Made by a program: the position numbers and the translations under genes. A stretch of 64,000 nt of DNA. Origin: Lunularia cruciata (Eukaryota > Streptophyta > Marchantiopsida > Lunulariales > Lunulariaceae). Shown here piece by piece: positions 46,669 through 56,419 of this stretch. The stretch is from assembly GCA_948567375.1 (NCBI GenBank), contig OX419761.1:7442501-7506500 (forward strand), in the 5' to 3' direction. The stretch's first letter is position 1. Each line of letters opens with the position of its first letter. Below the pieces are notes generated by a model, which searched no databases, had not been told where the DNA came from, and saw nothing but the letters and a program-made list of their open reading frames with translations.

Positions 46669-47541
46669 AGTGGCATTCGCAGTCAGATGTTGTTCAGTGC
46701 TCATAATTTTGAGAAGAGATAAAGCGAACTCTTGTGAATTAGTGCTCGTTGCTTGAGCTTGATTCTAAGTATCAACTTTGTGTCTATGTTTGTGAATGTG
46801 TGGAGAAATTTGAAGTGCAAGTCAATGTGCTTATTGGATGTTGGATTCCGCAACCTTGATCTTCATTTGGTGTGTTTGATCTTAAGTGAAGTGCAATTGG
46901 AGAAATGCCTTGACAGATCTGAGAGGAATTGTAGTGTTAGTAGTATTTTGCATTTGTGAGTGCAGTGCGAAGTTGATGTGAAGCAATTTTGATCGAGGAA
47001 GTTGTGCCTTTAGTGGAGGGGTGGAACACAATTCTAAGGCAAAGTCATTTTGTAGTGAAGTGATGTTTTTGGGAGAGCCTGAATCATCACAATCAAGATT
47101 GTTTGGAAAGAATTGATGGAGTTGTGTTAAGGAGTGTGAATTTGTGACAAGACTGGAAATTAGTGCTTGTTACTCTCTTCTGGGTATGGTTTTTACCTGA
47201 GGGATTAAAGATACAGCCAAGAAGAACTACATGTTACTGTTTGACTTCATATTTATACATTTCTGACTTGTAGCTCTGTGGGAACAAACTTTACTTACCC
47301 AATTACCACAAAAGTGATGAGGAGTGAGGTGAGGAGTGAAGAGGTGAGGAGGTTCTCATCATCCTTTCATTTGCAACTATCTCTCTCTCATTGAGTTCTC
47401 TAGTGAGCAATGTCTTGAGTCTTGGAGTGTTAGCCTTGGATGAGTATGATGGAGTTGGAGTTCCTTGCCTTCTTAGTCCATGGTGCGCTACCATAATAGC
47501 CATTGTATGTTCATCTTGAGTGAGAGACAGGCTGGCTCACA

Positions 47542-47564
47542 TTTTTGGTTCCATTGCCAGGACC
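47542..47564 (+). promoter_or_regulatory. Primer-binding site of E3
   Basis: TTTTTGGTTCCATTGCCAGG directly follows the LTR end at 47541. It differs from the E2 site (32647-32625) at two bases, both reading as C/G to T/A changes. Confidence 0.8.
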
Positions 47565-47756
47565 TCTCTAGAAGGCAAGATAATGTATCGTGTTCAATTT
47601 TACATTAGGTAGAAGGAGGCTATGAGAGCTCACTTGGAGAGAACATTAAGGGAAGAGTGGGCTGAACTTATGTTAGAGAACCAAGATCTATTTGTATACC
47701 CTATAGTTCATTATGATGTCTTTGAAGTGATTTTGTACATCTTGTACACATGAGAG

Positions 47757-48164
47757 TGTAACAATATGGAGTTTAGCGATGAAGTTAGTCGGGCTTAAAA
47801 AGTAGAGAATAAGACAAAATAGCCTAGAATATTTAGAAGCATCTAAGAGGCTTCTTGGGAAGCTTCCCAACTAGTTAACTTGCGCCTTAAGCAGGTAGCT
47901 TCTAGAAGTTTCTAATTAGCTTAGCTTGCACGCCAAGTAGGCGGCTTCTAGAAGGAAGCTTCTTGAGAAGCTTCCTGGTTAACTTGGCTTGCACTCCAAG
48001 AAAGCGGCTCAAGGAAGCTTCTTGAGAAGCTTCAAGGGTCTTGTATGCTACTTATAAATACCAAAGCCGAAGCTCATGCTAGGCATTCAGAGTTTTCCCT
48101 CATTCAAGTGTCCCAATGTGAGTTCCCATTCTCCTATTTCTCTCCTCGGTTTCGGTCTTTTACA
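47757..48164 (+). repeat. 5' LTR of E4
   Basis: 408 bp, TGTAACAATATGG to GGTCTTTTACA. It contains repeated AGAAGCTTC-type palindromes forming heat-shock-element modules (for example TTCTAGAAGTTTC at 47900-47912). TATA box TATAAATA is at 48053-48060. It lacks 15 bp present in the 3' LTR inside the module array. Confidence 0.95.
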
Positions 48165-48180
48165 TTGGTATCGGAGCAGG
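48165..48180 (+). promoter_or_regulatory. Primer-binding site of E4 (initiator-Met type)
   Basis: TTGGTATCGGAGCAGG immediately follows the LTR. It is the TGGTATC(A/G)GAGC class complementary to the 3' end of plant initiator methionine tRNA, used by chromoviruses and many copia elements. Confidence 0.88.
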
Positions 48181-48435
48181 AATGAGATGGATGGAATTTA
48201 TAGACCACCAAATCCACTTCCGCCAAACCATTGGGACTTTCATGTCCAAATATTACCAAAGCATTGTTTCACACAATTCATCATCTCGCGCTTTGGGCAA
48301 AATTTTCTACATATGATCACCGTGTCAGAGGAACCCTTGATACTTCCAATTGTAACTTATGGAGAACGGTGGACGTGTTGTATCTATGTGTTAATCAATT
48401 AGATAAATTGAGAGTAGTAGAATAGAGTAATAGCA

Positions 48436-49335
48436 ATGGCGGCAATACCGGATGTTATCCTTGCAATGCAACAACAGATCAAGCATCTTACGCGATTGTT
48501 GGATGAACGAGACCAGCAACAACAAGAACAGATAGACAGAGCGCCAGTTTGAGATGGAGAAGATTGCATTCGATTTCCAAAACCCAAGGTGTTTGAAGGC
48601 AAGAATCTTCCAAGCACAATGGAGAATTTTGTGTTTGACTGCAAATGTTACTTTGAAGCCACCAATCTTCAAGACAAGCGGAAACAAATTCTCTTTGCTT
48701 CTAGCCAATTAGATGGTGTGGCAAAACTTTGGTAGCAATTCCAAGTAGAAAGAGCTGAATGACGAATTGTTACACCAATTTCGACATGGGCAGAATTCAA
48801 GGATGCAATACTTGGTCGATTTCAAACTATAAATACCACCCGAGCCGCACGAGATAAATTGGCGGAGTTGAGGCAAATTGGCTTAGTGAGAAGCTACATC
48901 ACACAATTTCAGAACATCATCATGCAAATTCCAAATATCCAAGAAGGTGAAGTTCTAGATTGATTTGTGCAAGGATTGAAGTCACGAACCAAATTGGAGG
49001 TGACCATGCGGGAGCCACAGAACGTAGAAGAAGCCATACAATTGGCTGAGCATTTTGATTCCTTGGTTGCGACAACTTGGTCTTGACTTCGACCTACACA
49101 AAGCCTACCAGTACCACGAGTGGAAGAACCAATACCAATGGAGATTGATGCTATCCAACGAAGACCACTTGGTACAGCAAATAGAGAAAGATTACGACAA
49201 AATGGAGGTTGTTTTTATTGTTGCAAGTTGTGGCATCGCATTGCTGAATGTCCACTCAAGAATGGACGACCTCGAGAAGTTGCCCAAGTGGAGATTGTGG
49301 AGTGGAATGATCAGGGAAACAAGGAATCCCAGTAG
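48436..49335 (+). pseudogene. E4 gag
   Basis: Gag begins MAAIPDVILAMQQQIKHL at 48436 (first Met after the leader) and reads in one frame of about 300 codons with about five stops. The capsid core includes RFPKPKVFEGKNLP, FVFDCKCYFEATNLQDKR, TWAEFKDAILGRFQ and LAELRQIGLVRSYITQFQNI. One perfect CX2CX4HX4C knuckle is at 49210-49251 (CFYCCKLWHRIAEC). Protease follows in a different frame. Confidence 0.88.
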
Positions 49336-49429
49336 GAGATTTTGAGCCGCCTACTGAGAGCTTGATTAGTTCTAATGGAAGTGAAAGCTCAACCTATGCA
49401 AGTTGGCTTCACTTGCAAGGTATAATATC

Positions 49430-50800
49430 TAATCGAGGTTGTAGAATTTTGGTTGATTCTTGAAGTTCAGAGAATTGCATGTCTATGCAAGTAGCAAAGG
49501 AATTGGGTATTCCTATCAAGCCAGTGATTGGAAGTAGTTTGATGATAGCGGATGGTAGAAAGGGTTTTGCATTCCGTACCTTGCATCCTATTACCTTCAA
49601 GATTGGGAAGGAGTATTTGGAGTGTATGAGGTTTGTAGTGGCACCTCTACACTATGATATCATTCTGGGTCTACCTTGGCTTGAATGTCATAAGGTTCAA
49701 TTTGATTGGACCCGACACCAAATTCAAGTACAACACCAAGGTAGGAATTTCAGATTAGGTTGTCTGGCACCTCTGAGTAAGACACCTAAGAATAGTCAGT
49801 TCCAAGATGGGAAGTTTGTCAAGAAGGTAGCCATAGAGCAAATTTGGAAGAGAGATGAGTCCCAAGATGGGAAGTTTGCCAAGAAGGCAACCATGGAGCA
49901 AGCTTGGAAGAGAGATGAGTCCCTAGAAGGGAAGTTTGTTAATGAAGCAGCCATAGAGCAAGCTCTGGAGGAAGATAAGTCTGTATTTGCGGTGTGGATC
50001 AAGCCAATTGCACAAGAACAATCTGAGGAGGGCCAAGTGCCGCATCAAGCAATGGTTGATTGGATAGTTCAAAAGTTTACAGATGTGTTTCCGGATGATC
50101 TGCCAAAGGGATTACCCTCCGATCAAGGTATGCCCTTCAAGATCGAGTTATTGCCAGGGAGTACTCCAGTGAGTAGGCCAATCTATCGGCTCTCACCAAA
50201 GGAGTTGGAGGAGTTGCGAACAACACTTACAGAGTTGTTGGAGAAGGATTTCATACAATATAGTACCTCTCCTTGGGGAGCACCGGTACTATTTGTTCCA
50301 ACAAAGGATGGGGGACTTCATTTCTGTATTGATTACCGTGGACTCAATAAGCAAACCGTGAAGAATGCATATCCCTTGCCTCGGATTGATGACCTGCTTG
50401 ATCAACTAAGTGGAGCACGCTACTTTTCCAAGCTGGATCTTCGTAGCGGCTATTGGCAAATTCCTATTGAAGGAGAGGACGTGCAAAAGACTGCTTTTCG
50501 CACAAGGTATGGACATTTTGAGTGGAGAGTTCTACCTTTCGGACTCACTAATGCTCCAGCAGTCTTCATGGATCAGATGCATTGGGTGCTGGAGGGACTA
50601 TTGGATCGGTCTATGATGGTGTTCTTAGACAATATCTTAATCTATAGCAGGATAGAGGCAGAACACGCAAATCATGTGCGAGAAGTCCTAAGACAACTAC
50701 GACAATGGAAATTTTACTGCAAGAAGTCAAAGTGTGCTTTCTAGCAGAAGGAGGTTACCTTCCTAGGTCATAAGATCTCATCAGAGGGGATTGAGATGGA
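49430..50800 (+). pseudogene. E4 protease and reverse transcriptase
   Basis: The protease active site reads VDS followed by a stop where Gly is expected (about 49453-49464). From 49479 one open frame runs 421 codons. It covers the rest of the protease ([36 protein letters not shown]), a spacer with a threefold 20-residue repeat, and the RT ([68 protein letters not shown]). The catalytic box reads FLDNILIYS at about 50622-50648, with Asn for the second Asp. After ITDWPTPKDATE (about 50850) the expected connection region is missing. Confidence 0.93.
49805..49984 (+). repeat. Threefold 60-bp repeat in E4 protease-RT spacer
   Basis: Three in-frame 20-residue units begin at 49805, 49865 and 49925 ([60 protein letters not shown]). 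They are charged and probably helical. They are open in all three units, unlike much of the element. Confidence 0.92.
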
Positions 50801-50839
50801 AGAAGAGAAGATCAAGGCCATTACTGATTGGCCTACCCC

Positions 50840-52813
50840 AAAGGATGCTACAGAAGTATGGGCATTCAATGGATTGGAGCTATGTTGCAACAAGAATTTC
50901 CGGATGGACTACATCCTATTGCCTTTGTGTCTCGCCGACTAAATATAGCTGCAAGAAATTACTCTGCTCGAGATTGTAAACAACTTGCAATGGTATATGC
51001 CACCAAGGTATAGAGGCATTATCTCTTTGGGAAACAAGTGATCATGCAAACTGATCACAAGCCATTGTTGCAGACCTTACACTTGGAGCACATGAAGAGT
51101 CGGCATCATCGATGGGAAGAGCAACTCCAATTGTTTGACATCAAACTTGAGTACAAACTAGGTCGGTTCCATGTCATCCCCGATGCTCTATCACGACAAC
51201 TTGATTTGAAGGATCTTCCTCTCATCACGGCGGCAATTACAACGGTGTCCATTGACCCTAAGGTCCATAATGAGTTTCAATCAGCTCTACAACAAGATCC
51301 CTTCTTCCAAATGGTACACGGTCATCTAACAGCACGCGACAAGGAGTACAACACCTTCTCCTTCAAGGAAGGCATTTTATTCCATGCAGACCAGATCTAT
51401 GTTCCAGCCAAAGGTGATCTTTGACTTGTGAGCCTTCAAGAAGCCCATGATTTACCAATAGTTGGTCACATGGGAGTAGACAAGACCTTGGGCACCCTCC
51501 AACGCCAATGGTGGTGGCCCAACATGACACGAGATGTTCGAGACTTTGTCCGATCATGTGAGAGTTGCCAATGGAACAAGGCTAGCAACCGGAAGCCAAG
51601 TGGACTCCTTCAACCACTTGCCATTCCATCCGCTCATTGGGAGCATGTGAGCTTGGATCTCATCACATCCTTGCCAAAGACAAAACAAGGACACACCGCA
51701 ATCGTGGTGTTTGTGGATAAGCTTAGTAAGCAAATCCACTTGGCACCAACCTGTGATACCATGGATGCTCCAACCTTAGCGCAAATCTACTTTGACAATG
51801 TCTTCAAGCATCATGGGATGCCACGTGTACTCATCTCCGACTATGATCCTCGATTTACTGGGAAGTTTTGGCAAACACTCTTCCAAATACTCGGCACCAA
51901 GCTTGCTTTGTCCATGGCCTATCATCCTCAAACTGATGGACAAACAGGACACGCCAATCGTACATTGGAGGATATGTTGCGGGCCTTTGTCAATGTCTAC
52001 CATACCAATTGGGATGAATTTCTTGCAGCTGCAAAATTTGCCTACAAAAATTCCAAACAGGCAAGCACCAGATTTTCTCCCTTCTTTCTCAATTTTGGCC
52101 AAGATCCACTTGTTCCAGATTCTCTTCTTGCTCCCCTTCCCTCTCAGGTTCCTCATACTTCCACATTCTTGACCACTATATCCCAATCTCTTCAACAGGC
52201 CAAGTCTCGCCTCCTTGTTGCTCAAAATTGCCAAAAACAATATATGGACCACCATCATCGTGATCTCACCTTTGAAGTTGGCAATAAAGTCATGCTATCC
52301 TCTAGTAACCTCCCTCTCCCACATGATACCTAAGTTTGTAAACTTGCTCCTAATTGGATAGGACCCTTTGACATCACCCACATTGTCTCTCCTATTGCTT
52401 ATTGACTTGCCTTGCCTTGTCACATGCATATCCATCCTATCTTTCATGTTTCCAAGTTGAAACCCTTTGTTCCTAACCCCTCTTCCTTTTCCTCTTGAGT
52501 CCAACCTCCTCCTCTGCCTGTCCCTATAAATGATCATGAGGAGTATGAAGTTGATTGTATCCTTGCACGTCGTCATATTCAACAAGGCCGTTGCCAACAT
52601 ACGGAGTACAAGGTCCTTTGGAAAGTGTATCCTCTTCATGATGCCACATGGGAACCTCTTTCCCATCTCCAAAATGCAAAGATGGCCATCAAGGAATTCG
52701 AAGCTTCATTGGCGACGAGGATGTCACCAACTAGCGGCGGGGGGGTATGTAACAATATGGAGTTTAGCGATGAAGTTAGTTGGGCTTACAAAGTAGAGAA
52801 TAAGACAAAATAG
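50840..52813 (+). pseudogene. E4 RNase H, integrase and chromodomain
   Basis: One frame with about five stops. RNase H lacks its N-terminal part; GAMLQQEFPDGLHPIAFVSR joins almost directly to the RT tail, then TDHKPLLQTL and HVIPDALSRQ. Integrase has an HHCC domain (HDLPIVGHMG to CESCQW), then VSLDLITSLP, VFVDKLSK and SDYDPRFTGKFW. It ends DGQTGHANRTLED, where the usual QTE catalytic Glu is missing. The C-terminal chromodomain at about 52538-52700 reads YEVDCILARRHIQQGR, YKVLWKVYPLHDATWEPLSH; such domains bind modified histones and direct integration into heterochromatin. The frame continues across the purine tract into the 3' LTR and stops at 52811-52813. Confidence 0.93.
52736..52747 (+). 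other. Polypurine tract of E4
   Basis: GCGGCGGGGGGGTA lies directly before the 3' LTR start TGTAACAAT at 52748. It overlaps the end of the pol frame. Confidence 0.75.
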
Positions 52814-53170
52814 CCTAGAATATTCTAGAAGCATCTAAGAAGCTTTGTGGGAAGCTTCCCAACTAGTTAACTTGCACCTTAAGCAGGTAGCTTCTAGAAG
52901 GAAGCTTCTAGAAGTTTCTAACTAGCTTAGCTTGCACGCCAAGTAGGCGGCTTCTAGAAGGAAGTTTCTTGAGAAGCTTCCTGGTTAACTTGGCTTGCAC
53001 TCCAAAAAAGCAGCTCAAGGAAGCTTCTTGGGAAGCTTCAAGGGTCTTGTATGCTACCTATAAATACCAAAGCCGAAGCTCATGCTGGGCATTCGGAGTT
53101 TTCTCTCATTCAAGTGTCCCAATGTGAGTTTCCATTCTCCTATTTCTCTCCTCGGTTTTGGTCTTTTACA
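52748..53170 (+). repeat. 3' LTR of E4
   Basis: 423 bp. It has the fuller module array: GAATATTCTAGAA at 52818-52830, a perfect four-unit GAAGCTTCTAGAAGTTTC at 52901-52918, and further GAA/TTC pairs to about 53040. TATA box TATAAATA is at 53059-53066. Confidence 0.95.
52818..53042 (+). promoter_or_regulatory. Candidate heat-shock-element array in E4 LTR
   Basis: Heat-shock factors bind alternating GAA/TTC units two bases apart. Here GAAtaTTCtaGAA (52818-52830) and GAAgcTTCtaGAAgtTTC (52901-52918) are perfect three- and four-unit arrays. TTCtaGAA with GAAgtTTC (52952-52968) and GAAgcTTC pairs near 52972-52979 and 53020-53040 add more. All lie within about 250 bp upstream of the TATA box at 53059. 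Response to heat is inferred, not shown. Confidence 0.6.
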
Positions 53171-53545
53171 AGAGGAATTGGAGAGATTGTGTGAGGTGGA
53201 TTGCAGATTTTGGGGATTAAGGTTATTTTGGGCAAAATCTCAAATTTGAGATCTGAATTTGAAATTTCTACACATGATATCTTGGGTTATCTTTTAGTTA
53301 GCACACTTGGAATTATTGTGAGAGCTATTATATGCATTGTGCTAGAATTTTTGAAAGTTGATAGGGTAAATTACTCTTGCAACTGCATGCTCTCTGGAAA
53401 ATTGTAAAGAGTCTACCATTTCTTTAATTTCTAGTGGATTATTCTGAAAATTGTGAAGAAAATTCAGTACGTTATATCCTACCTGCTGACACAAAAATTA
53501 GAGAGAGATCATTCTTGAGCAAGGAGTTATGAGTTTTTGAAGTTC

Positions 53546-54389
53546 CTTGGTATCTATTAGATCCAAGATGAATTGTGATTGGACTGAAGTCATTTGGTTG
53601 AGTTTTTGTCTTGGTCAACGTTCTTTTGGACAAAAGCTACTCTCCATTGAAGCCATTTGTCCTTGAGCATCCTTTGGTTTTGTGTTTGACTTAGCATTCT
53701 TCCTTTAGCTGGCCTTTTAGTTTGTATTCTATTACTCAGGTTGTTGGCTCAATAGCACAACTCTAAAGAATGTTACATCTAAAGGCTTTCTTGTCTATAG
53801 AATGAAGAAGTATATCATTTCTTCAAAAATAAAGTTAAAATTAATAAGTAAACTGAATAGCAAAAAAATTAGCAAAAATAAAGGCACCATAGACCCATAT
53901 TAAATTTATTCACTTCTCATAATCAAAGTAGTGGCACAAGGATTTCCATGATCCTTGGCATTGATTTTTTGATGCTTTATGTGTTTGATTGCATGCTTGG
54001 TCAAGTAGAGGAAAAGAACACTGAAGTCTGGATAGATGCTTGAGTACCTAAATAAGGAGCTTGCATTGATCAGGGCAAGTTATTTGCTGAAGAAATGAAA
54101 TGATGCATAGAAGAGTTTTGGAGAAGTGGAGCAATAGAAGTACCATTAAATAGGATGTTAAGTAGTCAATTGATTTCACAATTTTGTAGGATTAAGCGTT
54201 GAGAGAAGACTAGTTTGAAAAATCATCAAAATGACAAGACTTTTGAGGTGAACTTGACCTTCAAGATGAAATGGGATTTGGGGTGGAATTGGCCTTTGGA
54301 GTAAAGAGACTCTTTGGGAAGAAGAGGACTTTGGTGTGAAGTGATCCATCACCTTCAGGAGAATACTTGGTTTAGATCTTTTGTGAGAG
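53546..54389. other. No gene recognised
   Basis: AT-rich sequence after the E3 leader similarity fades. No long frames, LTR ends or motifs found. Confidence 0.5.
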
Positions 54390-54570
54390 TCATTTTAATC
54401 TTTCTTTTACATAGAGAACCATTGTGTGTGATTTAACACTCTTATGGGAGTGGTTCTTGCCCAATAGGTAAAATAGGTAATAATTTTTGAATTTTTACAT
54501 TGTGACACTTTTCCTTCAAATCTAGTAATTTCCAAGTCACATCCAGGTGAGAACAAACTATTCTTATCAT
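54390..54570 (+). repeat. Third copy of the inverted-repeat arm found at 56.8-58.0 kb
   Basis: GATTTAACACTCTT, GGTTCTTGCC, AAATAGGTAATAA, TTGTGACACTTTTCC and ACAAACTATTCTTA align in order with the arm read inward from 57885 on the minus strand. No partner arm is seen next to it. Confidence 0.6.
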
Positions 54571-54759
54571 TTTATTACTAGACATTATGTTGTCATTGTG
54601 GAGTGAAAGTCATTCCAGAGTAATTTTTCCTCTGCCTTGTAGTTCTCTAACTAGACATGCATCACGGACAACATAGATGCATACCCTCAAATGTTTGGGT
54701 TCCTCTTGTGCATGGTGTAATAGGTATCAAGAGTAAGTATTAATGGCACAAGGATATCA

Positions 54760-55960
54760 CCTACACACCAAACTATAGGCTTAGATTTCAACACTTCTTT
54801 CTCCACTTGCACTCAAATTTCACATCAGCTCTTTTGATTCCCTTGAAACAACCTTCAAATGTATCTTTTGCATAACACTCACCTTCTTGGAGTATTACTG
54901 CAAGGGTGGGGAAAGTTCTGCTGATGGAAGACTTGGGATGAAGGCATTAGGCTCCAAATCCTTCTCTTCTTGTGGCTTGGGCGTTGGAGTCCTACAGTTA
55001 CTCTTTCTCTAAACAAGAGTAGCCATCAATAATTTCTCATTGTCTCATCTAGCACATCCCTATCTGACCTCTCACTTTCCTCATTGCAGGCATGGTCTTC
55101 TTCTTGATCCTCATCCAAGTCAGCCTCCTTTGCTTTGGAAGGCTTATCATCTTCTTCTCCTTTTGGAAGATCTCGTTCTCCTTTCGATTTAACCACCTGA
55201 GCTCTCTTCCTCTTCATCAAAGATGTCTTGCCATGAGTGGTAGTCCCAAACACTTTGTTCTTTTATTTTTTGACATGTGATATAGACTCCCTAGTTGACA
55301 TGTACTTTGCATTGGCATTCCACATGTCCTCTAATTGTTATTCTCCAAAAAGGTCACCGTTGAAGTACTCTTGAGACACTTCATGACTTGAGAAGCACTC
55401 CTCCATGACAAGCAATCCATGACCAATATAAAAGTGAGTGATAGAAGGCATCAGGAAGTGAGTTCTTGGTTCCTCAAAGATGTTGTACACGTTTTGGGTT
55501 TGTTGATGAAAGATCCAATCCCAATCATTTGGATCATGCCATAACATATGCTTGAAGAAGGCCACCATTGCAATTGATAGGTATGCTTGTGGTCTTTCAT
55601 GAGAAGAAAATCTTCATAAGGGCTCCCACAGGATTCTTGTAATTGGCAACCAACCACCCACACTTTCTACTGTTCTTCTTCATGTATGCCTTCTCAAGGC
55701 ACTTTGTTGTCTTTTTACTTAGAGGTGAGATTTTGGATTCAAAATTGTACCCATTGGCCTACCTTACACTATCACCCAATACACACCTCCAATTTTAGGG
55801 TGTCCAAGCCCTCACCCAAGCTTGTTAACTCTCAGATATAAATCTCTTCTGACCCAAGGTTACTTAAGCCATGACTGGTTACAAGACTGTACTCGTAGGT
55901 TTCATAAGAGGAAGGTGAATTTCAATTTCTCCAAGACATCCTTTCTTGCTAACATCACCC
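54760..55960 (-). pseudogene. Diverged HFY-domain protein remnant (third family)
   Basis: Minus-strand coding trace with the same order as the family-L U3 protein. It reads NWRCVLGDSV (about 55800), KKNSRKCGWLVANYKNPVGA with LMKIFF (about 55690-55600), then after a frame change VAFFKHMLWHDPNDWDW, THFLMPSITHFYIGHGLLVM and EECFSSHEVSQEY (55568-55350). A basic cluster (LMKRKRAQVVKSKGE) and a strongly acidic stretch (DLDEDQEEDHACNEESERSD, 55140-55070) follow. It aligns with family-L protein over about 190 residues, but nucleotide similarity is not obvious, so it is an old relative. At least one frameshift and one stop are present. Host element unknown. Confidence 0.58.
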
Positions 55961-56419
55961 ATGGATAGACCATGAAGGTTTTGAGGTTTAAACTAAACGT
56001 TTGGTTTTGCTGATGCATCCCTCTCCTTGTTGTGGAAATTACAAAAAATGAGCAAACCAAATTGACATCCAAGGAAGCCCGTAATGCAACCTCTTAATTG
56101 TTGCTTGACACTTGGAAGACTAGGTTGCGCTAACACAAAGGAGATGGGAAATTTGTCAACCTTTTTCAGTCAAAGTACTCTAATTTATTCTCTCATTTGC
56201 TACCCTCTAAAGGTATTTAGTCAACAGTTGCTATCCTTATGTGTCACCCTTGGGAATCATGTTGGTTAGGCAATGCTAAATTTAAATGAAAAAATTTGGT
56301 GCAGATTTCTATTCCCTGCAAAAGTTCCATGGAAGTTCAAATGGTTGTAACTTTTGCTACATACCTACAAATGCTACGGTCTTGGAATCAATGGGAAGCC
56401 CTTGAGCAGAATCTTCACA
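55961..56419. other. No gene recognised
   Basis: Non-coding between the HFY remnant and the direct repeat. No motifs found. Confidence 0.45.

Larger units (their letters stand above)
43554..47318 (+). mobile_element. Family-L LTR inserted in the E3 5' LTR
   Basis: Starts TGTGGTACCCACATTT and ends at ACCACAAAAGTGAT (47318), lacking the last ~17 bases of the family-L end. It is otherwise a complete 3.76-kb LTR in the plus direction. The family-G LTR sequence around its TATA box is split between 43553 and 47319, with about 10 bp lost or scrambled (GAGGAGTGAGGTGAGGAGTG), so the target duplication cannot be checked. It holds the longest copy of the U3 reading frame. Confidence 0.85.
47757..53170 (+). 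mobile_element. E4: chromovirus-type Ty3/gypsy element
   Basis: Complete 5.4-kb element: 5' LTR 47757-48164, initiator-Met-type PBS (48165-48180), gag, protease, RT, RNase H, integrase, C-terminal chromodomain, G-rich purine tract, 3' LTR 52748-53170. The terminal chromodomain and Met-type PBS place it in the plant chromoviruses. It sits in the E3 leader. The uninterrupted site can be read in E2 (around 32440 minus, CATGAGAGGA), and AGAG is repeated at both ends (47753-47756, 53171-53174). By eye the LTRs differ at about 18 of ~405 aligned bases plus a 15-bp indel, so it is much younger than E1. It is defective: several stops, an RT-RNase H deletion and substituted catalytic residues. Confidence 0.95.
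43224..53545 (+). mobile_element. E3: truncated family-G element carrying two insertions
   Basis: The plus-strand family-G 5' LTR begins about 150 bp inside the normal LTR at 43224. It is cut near its TATA box by the family-L LTR (43554-47318), resumes at 47319, ends GGCTCACA at 47541, and is followed by the PBS TTTTTGGTTCCATTGCC (47542-47564). The leader runs to 47756, is cut by the chromovirus E4, and resumes at 53171. Similarity to the E2 leader fades near 53545. No gag or pol of E3 is present, so it is a 5' fragment. Confidence 0.85.

Noticed and set aside
51776-52258. 160-codon minus-strand frame
   Set aside because: Shadow opposite the E4 integrase, whose plus-strand frame has clear family motifs.
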